Source: Mimachlamys varia (taxonomy: Eukaryota; Mollusca; Bivalvia; Pectinida; Pectinidae). From it: DNA of 64,000 nucleotides. Below are positions 27,915 through 37,145 of this stretch, piece after piece (the stretch's first letter is position 1; every line of letters starts with the position of its first letter). The position numbers and the translations under genes were made by a program. Under the pieces are notes generated by a model, which was given only the letters and a program-made list of their open reading frames with translations, was not told the DNA's origin and made no database searches. Location: assembly GCA_947623455.1 (NCBI GenBank), contig OX392527.1, forward strand, positions 6,382,001 through 6,446,000, given 5' to 3'.

Positions 27915-28505
27915 ATATATTTACATTTGCTCTGCATTGCCACAATATAACACTACCAAGGCCAGTTCAGTGTTATGAGAGCATAACACTGAAGTGGTCA
28001 TTATGACGTCATTACGATTGTGACGCCATAATCATAACGTTGGAAATAGCCGGCCGATGCTGGCTGTTCGCTTTTCCGTTTATCAGAAATCTACCTTAAA
28101 TTTTCAGAACAAATGTAGAATATAAAAATGAATTTATTATCAAAACCAATGGAAAAATGTTAATATAAGCATTAAACAGCATTCTGTTCCGTGTTATGGT
28201 CCTAAAACCCGGAACAGGATTGCAGACAAATAATCATAAAGCGCTAACATATTTACATTTTTTCATTGGTTTTGATGAATAATTTATACTTATATTCTAC
28301 ATTTGTTCTGAAAATTTAAGGTTGATTTCAAATAAATGGAACAGCCAACAGCCAGTATTGCCCAGCCATCTCCAACGTTATGATTATGATGTCACAATCG
28401 TAATGACGTCATAAGAACCACTCCTGTGATATGGTCTCATAACACGGAACTGGCCTAGGTAGGGTAGTGGCATATTGTGGCAATGCAGAGCAAATGTACA
28501 TATAA
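27915..28505. mobile_element. ~590-bp fold-back element with ~280-bp arms
   Basis: The left arm begins TATATTTACATTTGCTCTGC and continues through ATTGCCACAATAT, AACACTGAAGTGGTCATTAT, GACGTCATTACGATTGTGAC and AAATTTTCAGAACAAATGTA. The right arm carries the same blocks in inverse order and complement, ending CAATGCAGAGCAAATGTACA. The arms are ~80-90% alike by eye. No transposase frame is present, so the element is non-autonomous. TGACGTCA sites lie in both arms. Confidence 0.82.
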
Positions 28506-29724
28506 AGGTATGAAAGCAATGGTTCTCGAGATGTATCACGTGGTTTACTTATGACGTCATAAATCAAGCGAGTCTTGCCTCTTTGCTTCGAATAACATTG
28601 ACCGTCCCTGCGTCGAACGCTCAAATGACTAATCATTATCATTGGCGCCAATTTTATTCAAACTGAGCTGTTTCGCCAATGTCATTTAATTGACGACGCA
28701 CATACAAACACAGGTAATAAAGTAATAATTGGAAAACATATAAATGCAAACAAGTAATTGTGCTTTAGTGTTAATGTAAAGATATGGATTGAAAGTCACT
28801 TTTTAAACTTTCATAGCATTATGAAAGTTTTAAAAAAAATGCAATTCAATCCTACATACTTTGTCGGTACAATTTTCATCACCGAGGCAATTAAAAGACG
28901 TCCTTAAGACGCCATTGGTTCATGACCTAACAATAGTAATATTACACATGTGTAATACCATATTTATGACATGGCCAGATGACATGACTGAACAGGTCAT
29001 TTATGTGATAAAATGAGTTTAAACATTTCCCATTGTAAGTGCACAGTACTGCATACATAATACGGAGTTAAAACATATTCATTATAATGGTCTAGTATAG
29101 TATACGAATTTTAAACAATTCAGGTTTTAATAGTGTTAGTATAAAAAGTTTTAACATTTTCAATTGAAATGGTTTATAGTATTAGGGATTTGCGATACAT
29201 TATGAAATGACATGCCATACTAACCTACCTCGCTTGTGAGCATTAACATTAATGTCTACCTCGAGCAGCCTACGCTATCTTTAAGGATATGACACATTTA
29301 GGTACAGATAAACTTATCTCGTATCGTACAAATAACACCACGAGTGTCTATTAGGACATTCCGTTGTTGTCCACCCATGTCTAAAACCGGATCCCTCAGC
29401 TGTTCGGACCGTTCGATACGCCTGTCAGTACCTAAACCACACTCTCTCTCCGTGACCAACTCGCGAAAAACTAACTGAGGTTAAAAGTATTGTGTGGTTG
29501 AAGTTTCCAAATTTTAAATCGAATTTGAAAAACAGTTTGTGATGAGCTAAACATTCATCAGGACATTAGGATTCACGTTTACTGCTGAATGAAGTTGTCT
29601 TTGTAAGATGTGACACAAAATAGTGAAACGGAATTATCTCCTACACTTATAGCACCCACGGTCGTGCGACAGCTACTCGAAATATCACCGATTTAAAAGT
29701 TTTGTTGAAAGCTACCAAACAAAA
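28506..29724. other. Intergenic region upstream of gene B
   Basis: No gene is seen. 28,506-28,690 is the inverted copy of the GTCATTTGAGCG element. A small hairpin, GATTGAAAGTCACTTTTTAA .. TTGCAATTCAATCC, is at ~28,780-28,855. From ~29,160 the sequence is unique and non-repetitive, as expected for promoter and 5' UTR of gene B. No clear TATA box could be assigned. Confidence 0.5.
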
Positions 29725-30427
29725 ATGAATATTTTCAAACAATTATTTATCTTAATTGTGCACATGACATTGTTGGTAGACATAACACGAACTCAAAATA
29801 TCACTACCGGTTCCACCAGCGGATCAGTTCTAGGGATAACCAATACCAACATTATCTCTGAGAACACCACTTCCGGTCCCACCAGCGGATCAGTTCCAGG
29901 GATAACCAATACCAACATTATCTCTGAGAACACCACTTCCGGTTCCACCAGCGGATCAGTTCAAGGGATAACCAATACCAACATTATTTCTGAGAACACC
30001 ACTTCCGGTTCCACCAGCGAATCAGTTCCAGGGATAACTAATGGCAACAATGGTAGCAATGCATCAACATCGGCAGGAAACCAACTTCCAAAATATTTGC
30101 AAGATTTAATGAACTTTGTTCAGAATCCAAAAACTATTACAGCGATCCAGGAACAGATTGGGAACTTTATAAAATCTAACAATGTTTCGCTGCCCATCTC
30201 AGTCATGTCTCCCGAAAATCTACAAAAACTCCTCCAGGTCCTCGGATCTGGCTCCAACACGAATAACCTCCAGGGTATCTCTCAGTTGGCGGGGATGCTC
30301 GGGAACATCTCAAACACGATACAGAATGTCACCGAGGAACTGGAACAAGGCGTTTCACCTCAGTGTTTCAGTCACCTACAACATCTAGTCTCGGAACTCA
30401 CCAGAAGGGAACAATGGGCGTTGAAAA
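29725..30427 (+). CDS. NRF-6-like gene B, exon 1: signal peptide, Ser/Thr repeats, start of NRF domain
   Basis: The start ATG sits in AACAAAAATGAAT, with A at -3, and is the first codon of a hydrophobic leader MNIFKQLFILIVHMTLLVDI, read as a signal peptide of ~22-24 residues. Residues ~25-110 are a Ser/Thr/Gly/Asn-rich segment with 3.5 copies of a 22-residue repeat and several N-x-S/T sites, probably an extracellular glycosylated stalk. Residues ~115-234 lead into the NRF domain (VSPQCFSHLQHLVSELTRRE, then QWALK). The donor is AAAA|GTAAGT, in phase 1, and the join to the next exon gives WALK-M-IDAAGK. NRF-6-like proteins are membrane proteins of the Acyltransferase 3 family. In C. elegans nrf-6 acts in lipid and drug transport in gut and hypodermis, but the role of this copy is unknown. 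Confidence 0.93.
29795..30045 (+). repeat. 66-bp coding minisatellite in exon 1 (~3.5 copies)
   Basis: A 66-bp unit (22 codons: TTSGSTSGSVPGITNTNIIS plus EN) is repeated in frame with few substitutions, mostly in the Val-(Leu/Pro/Gln)-Gly position. Each unit adds at least one N-x-T sequon (ENTT). The period is a multiple of 3, so copy-number change would keep the frame. Confidence 0.92.
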
Positions 30428-30554
30428 GTAAGTCATTGTCGATGAATAAAAATGGTTAACGCAGTCCTTACTCGTATGTAAATATTTGTTATTGCTATTA
30501 TGAATATGTGCATTCAGCATGAAACGTTGTTCGTAAAATATCTATTTACGATTA

Positions 30555-31080
30555 TATCTAAGTCAGAGAAGTGATAATACAGTATAATTCCCCCTGTAGA
30601 TAATGATGTGTTCTCTGAAGTCAGGGAAGTAATAATACAGTATAATTCCCCCTGTAGATAATGACGTGTTCTCTGAAGTCAGAGAAGTGATAATACAGTA
30701 TAATTCCCCCTGTAGATAATGACGTGTTCTCTGAAGTCAGAGAAGTAATAATACAGTATAATTTCCCCTGTAGATAATGACGTGTTCTCTGAAGTCAGAG
30801 AAGTGATAATACATTATAATTTCCCCTGTAGATAATGATGTGTTCTCTGAAGTCAGAGAAGTGATAATACAGTATAATTCCCCCTGTAGATAATGATGTG
30901 TTCTCTGAAGTCAGAGAAGTGATAATACAGTATGATTCCCCCTGTAGATAATGATGTGTTCTCTGAAGTCAGAGAAGTGATAATACAGTATAATTCCCCC
31001 TGTAGATAATGATGTGTTCTCTGAAGTCAGAGAAGTGATAATACAGTATAATTTCCCTGTAGATAGTGACGTGTTCTCTG
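30555..31080. repeat. 58-bp minisatellite in intron 1 (~9 copies)
   Basis: The unit joins GAAGTCAGAGAAGTGATAAT, ACAGTATAATTCCCCCTGTA and GATAATGATGTGTTCTCT, 58 bp, nearly perfect. The pyrimidine tract plus CTGTAG resembles a 3' splice site, but the unit does not match an exon edge of gene B. Confidence 0.93.
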
Positions 31081-32185
31081 TTATCACTCAACAACACTGG
31101 CTGTAAATAACACTGGTGTATGGTGTCCAATCTGTTAGTCCCCATGCACTTGTTTCTCTGAAAAGAAAGACAAAAATATGAGGCATATTTTGAGCCACGT
31201 TTTGGTACGTCTTTATTAAGGACTCGTCTACAATCTTCAAAAAAAATACAGCTTAGGTTATATAAGCAAAACACTGGAAAACCTACATAGTTTAGCATTG
31301 GTTACGAAGCTGATTCGTCAAAACAATTTACTGCTAAATTCCCCTCTCGGGGGCCTCAACGTCCCTTATTGTGACCACTGGCATGTTATAACAAGGCTAT
31401 TGTGAAATAGGTACTGATTTCGAAATAGTTCACTTTCCTGCTGGAAAAACAAAAACCCTGGAATAAGAAACTAGAATTATTAAGGTTCATTAAGCAATAA
31501 GCTGGAAAATTGGGGCAATAAGCAAACCACTGATCAGAAATAAAACCTGGTTGCGAAGAGGCATAATCAGATACTTTTAGTTCAACTTTTAGTTGGGATT
31601 AAGTAAGACGAGAATAATTATTTGTAAGGCATATACATATAATGACGTTCTAAGGAATATGTTAAAGCCATATTTACGTACTCTAGTAAATATTCTGTAA
31701 GAGTTGTCCCTAGTATTTATTGTCTTTATCGTTTGATAATTTCCAGTTCCCCAAACTTTGAAGGTGTGTTACAGTCTACGTATCTAGTTGTTTTAGCGTC
31801 TTTGCCGAAGCGCATTACAAATTATATAGTAATTTTACATATTATATAGACAGCTTTGTAAATGTTGCTTATTATAATAAATGCGTTGTCATTACAAATA
31901 AATAGAGAAGCTTTAATATCTATATTTTCCAAAGAAGATCTCGCCTTTACTTTACTTTACTTTACTTGGTAGCTTTTGTAGCCGCTTTGTTTTCACCTTT
32001 TATTGAGACTGAGACGGTAACACACCTTCCGAACGTTAACCTACATGTATAAAACATACATTGACATAAGAAGATCACTTTTACAAAAAAAAAAAATGAA
32101 CAAGAATTCAACGAAAGTGGATGTGTGGCCTGCGAGGCAATCCCACGCAAGCACTTTCTGTAAGGAAGCAATGCATCGAGTTTGA
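31081..32185. other. Intron 1 of gene B, no gene seen
   Basis: AT-rich non-repetitive intron sequence. The only local structure is TTTACTTTACTTTACTTGG at ~31,948-31,967 and an A12 run at ~32,085. Short open frames on either strand have no recognisable domain. Confidence 0.5.
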
Positions 32186-32795
32186 GTAAAATCAGCCAAT
32201 ACAGACTCGAGTTATTACATGGAAACCAAGTTTCTGTTTATAGGAACAGTGACTTTGACCTTTCATCTTCCAACATGACAAGCATATTTTTAAGGGAGCG
32301 CGGTATGAATGTCAAGTTTGATTGGCTTTATCGAATTCGAGTTATTGCACGGAAAATGTTTTTCTCCTTATAGAAACAGTGAACTTGACCTTTGTACTTC
32401 GAACTTGAAAAACGACCCCAAACAAGCATTCTTTTGGAAATGAAACACTGTATGAAGTTTGAGTTTGATCAGCCAAACCAAACTCGATTGAACCCATAGA
32501 AACCAATTTCCTATTTATAGTAACAGTGACCTTGATCTTTGGACCTGAAAAGCAAATCGAAAAAACCCACTTTTTCAAGAAAGCATTGCATGTAGTTTGA
32601 GGAATGGCTAAAGAAAAACTCGAGTTATCGGATGGAAACCGATTTTCTATTCCCAGTAACAGTGACCTTCACCTTTGACTTTGATCCTGAAAAGCAATAC
32701 CAAGCAAGCACTTTTCGTATCAAAGCAATGTATAAAGCTTGAGTTAGATCGGCATAAGGGAACTCAAGTTATCGCACGGGAACATTTGTCCGGAC
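32186..32795. repeat. Diverged ~145-bp tandem repeat (4 copies) with AAGGTCA-type half-sites
   Basis: Four diverged copies share ACTCGAGTTAT(T/C)(A/G)CA(T/C)GGAAA, a TTTCT(G/A)TTTATAG(G/T)AACAGTGA block, CTTGACCTTTG-like motifs and AAGCA..TTT. Starts are near 32,202, 32,335, 32,480 and 32,615. They resemble, in design though not in exact sequence, the repeats at 15,486-15,860. No coding potential is apparent. Confidence 0.65.
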
Positions 32796-33023
32796 GACGC
32801 TACCAACGACGCAGCCGCCGACACAGTAATACCTATATGTCGTCTGCTTTTTCGCAGGCGAAACAAAAACTAGCAAATAATACCGATAATTGATATCAGG
32901 TATGGGCTATCTTGAACACCTTCTGAAAATTCTTCCACACATCAAAGCATGCTATATTACAAGAATGACGAACAGCGATACATCTACGCTTTAGGCGCCG
33001 TCTAAGATAGGATAGGTCTCTAG

Positions 33024-33348
33024 TATGGTGGCTGTTTTGTGCCATTTTCGGTTTTTCGCTTTTTCGCCCTAGAAAAACCGCGAAAAGCGAAAATCTAATG
33101 TTAAAATTTCGCTTTTTTGTGTAGAACTAACCCGAAAAAGCGAAAAAGCGAAAAAGTGCACGCGAAAAAGCGAAAACGTTTTCGCCCCACAAGCTGGCGC
33201 TTTTTCGTGGTATTTTTTCGCTTTTTCGCTTTTTCGCGTTAGTTCTACACAAAAAAAGCGAAATTTTAACATTATATTTTCGCTTTTTTCGCGGTTTTTC
33301 TAGGACGAAAAAGCGAAAAAGCGAAAATGGCACAAAACAGCCACCATA
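33024..33348. mobile_element. 325-bp MITE-like element with long TIRs and candidate 6-bp TSD
   Basis: The ends are TATGGTGGCTGTTTTGTGCC and GGCACAAAACAGCCACCATA, perfect inverse complements, flanked on both sides by CTCTAG (33,018-33,023 and 33,349-33,354), a candidate target-site duplication. Nearly the whole element is a hairpin with GAAAAAGCGAAAAAGCGAAA-type simple motifs in both arms and a centre near 33,185. It encodes no transposase. It lies in intron 1 of gene B. Confidence 0.9.
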
Positions 33349-33497
33349 CTCTAGAGGTTAGCAATAATTTGCTGACCTCACCGATCTTATAAACTCTCTT
33401 GAGCTTACTAGTCCAGTCAGAATAACTGAGAAAAAGACCGAAACTAAAAAAATTCCAACAAAAACAGTGTTGGTTTTTTGATTTTCCTTATGGTCTG

Positions 33498-33589
33498 TTG
33501 CAACGCAATTTGTAATACCGCCGCAATTCGTAATATTACATTTTGCGGCGGTATTACAAATTGCATTAGTATTACAAATTGCGTTGCAA
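33498..33589. repeat. Nested hairpin with two alternative stems
   Basis: TTGCAACGCAATTTGTAATA at 33,498 pairs with TATTACAAATTGCGTTGCAA at 33,570-33,589. The overlapping GCAATTTGTAATACCGCCGC at 33,504 pairs with the inner GCGGCGGTATTACAAATTGC at 33,545-33,564. The right arm thus holds the TATTACAAATTGC block twice. Confidence 0.85.
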
Positions 33590-33990
33590 TAATGGTCATA
33601 CTAACATCATTTCAAAAATTGACTACGATGTTAATGGCTAAACGTGAATTTCTGCATTCTGAGAACATAATTTATTAATACGGAATTAAAAACTGTGTAA
33701 TTTTTTTCGAATAGCTGAATAAAAACCCTTTGAAATAAAGAAATGTTAGAATGTTTACGAAAAATAAAACGTTTAGAAAACGACATTTTGTGGTTAAGAG
33801 AGTTGGGTCTGCCTGTTTCAAGTCTGATAAACTTTTCGGAATTCCTTTGGCTATTTCATTAACAACAAATGTTTAAAAAAATTGTCCAGTGACCATTATA
33901 TTTATTTCATTTCATATAGTCGAAATATAGATGTAAACTTATCATCTGAAACAGTATTTCATTTTTTAATCATTCTTTCTCGTTTCTCGT

Positions 33991-34195
33991 GACAAGATCG
34001 GCTAAGACCGGGACATGATCGGATAAGACCGGGACATGATCGGCTAAGATCGGGACATGATCGGCTAAGATCGGGGCATGATCGGCTAAGATCGGGGCAT
34101 GATCGGCTAAGACTGGGGCACAATCAGCTAAGACCGGGACATGATCAGCTAAGACCGGGACATGATCGGCTAAGAACAGGATCAGATCGGCTAAC
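33991..34195. repeat. 21-bp minisatellite (~10 copies) in intron 1
   Basis: Copies of ATGATCGGCTAAGACCGGGA plus C (21 bp) with ACCGGGA/TCGGGGC variants. Confidence 0.93.
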
Positions 34196-34436
34196 TCTGT
34201 CTGCGTTTCTGTTTTAGCTAAAATTCCAAAACTTAGGGTTCACACAGCAACATCGAGGAAAGCTGTAATGCTTTACCATAGAAGACCAGTACTTTTGGGA
34301 GCGTGCAAGAAAGACCACATTTTCTCTAAATAGAAAACTTTGATGTTTTGTTCGCTCAAACGTATAACACAGACAAAGCTTCAAACAGTATAAAAAAATG
34401 ACCATAAAGTTTTATCAAGCAAAAATTTGATTGCAG

Positions 34437-34582
34437 TGATTGACGCAGCCGGCAAAATCCCCTCAGGATTGCTTGATGGAAACACTTTGTGGACGGGATC
34501 CTATGATGAATGTCTTGCTGTGCAAGCCGGCATGTTTGATGGAAAATATTGTCAGGCGACGATACCACTCACATCAATAGTG
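34437..34582 (+). CDS. NRF-6-like gene B, exon 2 (NRF domain)
   Basis: The acceptor is TTTGATTGCAG. Joined to exon 1 in phase 1 it reads WALK-MIDAAGKIPSGLLDGNT, LWTGSYDECLAVQAG, MFDGKYCQATIPLTSIV. WAL.M.DA.GK.PSG.L.GN..W.GSYDEC is the defining block of the NRF domain (SMART NRF family). It includes the conserved Cys of DEC and a second Cys in KYC, which likely form extracellular disulphides with those in exons 1, 3 and 4. The donor is GTG|GTAAGT, phase 0. Confidence 0.96.
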
Positions 34583-34650
34583 GTAAGTTTTTGGTTCGAT
34601 CACTTAAAATATATCACAACACATTTTATCAACAGCGTTACATAACAATA

Positions 34651-36512
34651 CCATCCTCTGAATCCCACCTGTATAGCCACCCCGTCCTCTGACTCCCACC
34701 TGTATAGTCATCCCGTCCTCTGACTCCCATCTGTATAGCCATCCTGTCCTCTGACTCCCACCTGTATGGCCATCCCGTCCTCTGACTCCCACCTGTATAG
34801 CCATCTCGTCCTCTGACTCCCATCTGTATAGTCATCCCGTCCTCTGACTCCCATCTGTATAGCCATCCCATTCTCTAACCCCACCTGTATAGTCATCCCG
34901 TCCTCTGACTCCCACCTGTATAGCCATCCTGTCCTCTGACTCCCACCTGTATAGTCATCCCGTCCTCTGACTCCCATCTGTATAGCCATCCCATTCTCTA
35001 ACCCTACCTGTATAGTCATCCCGTCCTCTGACTCCCACCTGTATAGCCATCCCGTGCTCTGACTCCTCCCTGTATAGTCACCCTGTCCTCTGACTCCCAC
35101 CTGTATAGCCATCCTGTCCTCTGACTCCCATCTGTATAGTCATCCCGTCCTCTGACTCCCATCTGTATAGCCATCCCATTCTCTAACCCTACCTGTATAG
35201 TCACCCTGTCCTCTGACTCCCACCTGTATAGCCATTCTGTCCTCTGACTCCCATCTGTATAGTCATCCTGTCCTCTGACTCCCACCTGTATAGTCATCCT
35301 GTCCTCTGACTCCCACCTGTATAGCCATCCTGTCCTCTGACTCCCACCTGTATAGTCATCCCGTCCTCTGACTCCCACCTGTATAGCCATCCCGTCCTCT
35401 GACTCCCACCTGTATAGTCATCCCGTCCTCTGACTCCCACCTGTATAGTTATCCCGTCCTCTGACTCCTCCCTGTATAGTCATCCCGTCCTCTGACTCCC
35501 ATCTGTATAGCCATCCCGTCCTCTGACTCCCATCTGTATAGCCATCCCGTCCTCTGACTCCCATCTGTATAGCCATCCCGTCCTCTGACTCCCACCTGTA
35601 TAGCCATCCTGTCCTCTGACTCCCATCTGTATAGTCATCCTGTCCTCTGACTCCCATCTGTATAGTCATCATGTCCTCAGACTCCCATCTGTATAATCAT
35701 CCTGTCCTCTGACTACCATCTGTATAGCCATCCCGTCCTCTGACTCCCATCTGTATAGACATCCTGTCATCTGACTCCCACCTGTATAGTAATCCCATTC
35801 TCTAACCCCACCTGTATAGACATCCTGTCCTCTGACTCCCACCTGTATAGTCATCCTGTCCTCTGATTCCCACCTGTATAGTCATCCCGTCCTCTGACTC
35901 CCACCTGTATAGCCATCCCGTCCTCTGACTCCCACCTGTATAGCCATCCCGTCCTCTGACTCTCACCTGTATAGTCATCCCGTCCTCTGACTCCCACCTG
36001 TATAGCCATCCCGTCCCCTGACTCCCACCTGTATAGTCATCCCGTCCTCTGACTCCCACCTGTATAGTCATCCCGTCCCCTGACTCTTCCCTGTATAGTC
36101 ATCCCGTCCTCTGACTCCCATCTGTATAGTCATCCCGTCCTCTGACTCCCACCTGTATAGTCATCCCGTCCTCTGACTCCCACCTGTATAGTCATCCCGT
36201 CCTCTGACTCCCATCTGTATAGTCATCCCGTCCTCTGACTCCTCCCTGTATAGTCATCCCGTCCTCTGACTCCCACCTGTATAGTCATCCCGTCCTCTGA
36301 CTCCTTCCTGTATAGTCATCCCGTCCTCTGACTCCCATCTGTATAGCCATCCCGTCCTCTGACTCCCATCTGTATAGCCATCCCGTCCTCTGACTCCCAC
36401 ATGTATAGTCATCCCGTCCTCTGACTCCCACCTGTATAGTCATCCCGTCCTCTGACTCCCACCTGTATAGTCATCCCGTCCTTTGACTCCCACCTGTATA
36501 GCCTCTGACTTT
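34651..36512. repeat. 31-bp minisatellite filling intron 2 (~60 copies)
   Basis: The unit joins TGTATAGTCATCCCGTCCTC and TGACTCCCACC, 31 bp, with TAGCC/TAGTC and CCATC/CCACC/CCTCC variants. A variant ATTCTCTAACC(C/T)(C/T)ACCTG occurs at ~34,870, 34,990, 35,170 and 35,800. The minus strand is open over long stretches with a Trp/Gly/Arg-rich period; this is a repeat artefact. The unit does not match the edge of exon 2 or exon 3. Confidence 0.95.
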
Positions 36513-36592
36513 CAACCGTTTATTTTAATATATCCTACATGCTATTCATGATGTTTTATATCCCTTTTGATGTGGTTTCTTTTGACTATTAG

Positions 36593-36692
36593 GGTGCACT
36601 TGTTCCGAAGCCAGGAGGATTCAACGTGCAGATGGGCATCTGTATGCCTGATAGCTGTGCTTCACATGACGTTCAGATTGTATTAAATACAC
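36593..36692 (+). CDS. NRF-6-like gene B, exon 3 (NRF domain)
   Basis: The acceptor is TTTTGACTATTAG. The exon reads GALVPKPGGFNVQMGICMPD, SCASHDVQIVLNT and ends ACA C|GTAAGT in phase 1. The (G)xCxPxSC(S/A)..D(V)..(L)LN motif is the family's conserved two-cysteine block of the NRF domain. Phase 0 at its start joins exon 2 as SIV-GALVP. Confidence 0.96.
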
Positions 36693-36925
36693 GTAAGTCG
36701 AACTAAGGATAAACAAGTGAAATACAATATGGTGACATTTTTATATTTCAAATATCCTAGGTAGTATAGTATGTGTTAACAGTAAAACCATCGTATGTTT
36801 TACTGTACAATTAGAATTCTCTTAGTGTGTCAAAGAAAAGTCACGGTTATATTTTACTATATATTATGATAAAACATTTTCCTATGGACGCAATAATAGC
36901 CTCAGGGTAAAGCAATCTTTGCTTT

Positions 36926-37100
36926 TGTGACATCATCAATTCCTATTGTGACATCATCAATTTCTATTGTGACATCATTAATTTATATTGTGACATCATT
37001 AATTTATATTGTGACATCATCAGTCTCTATTCTGACTTCATCAATTTCTATTGTGACATCATCAATATCTATTGTGACATCATCATTTTCATTCTTGTCA
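36926..37100. repeat. 21-bp minisatellite with TGACATCAT motif (8 copies)
   Basis: Copies of TGTGACATCATCAATTTCTA plus T (21 bp). Each copy holds a TGACATCA site, one base from the CRE consensus TGACGTCA. Confidence 0.9.
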
Positions 37101-37145
37101 ACACATTTGCAGTTTCAAAAATGTACGAAATAACGGAACAAAATT

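Noticed and set aside
28409..28651. 80-codon minus-strand open frame
   Set aside because: It falls across the arm of the 27,915-28,505 fold-back element and its neighbour, with no recognisable domain.
34604..36071. Minus-strand frames rich in Trp, Gly and Arg (WLYRWESEDG period)
   Set aside because: They arise from the 31-bp intron 2 array (3 x 31 bp = 31 codons). There is no independent support for a gene.
34651..36512. 31-bp array of intron 2 as another exon-edge array, possibly related to the 31-bp array at 1-15,460
   Set aside because: The unit matches neither the exon 2 end (ATCAATAGTG) nor the exon 3 start (GGTGCACTTG). The two 31-bp units share length but not sequence.
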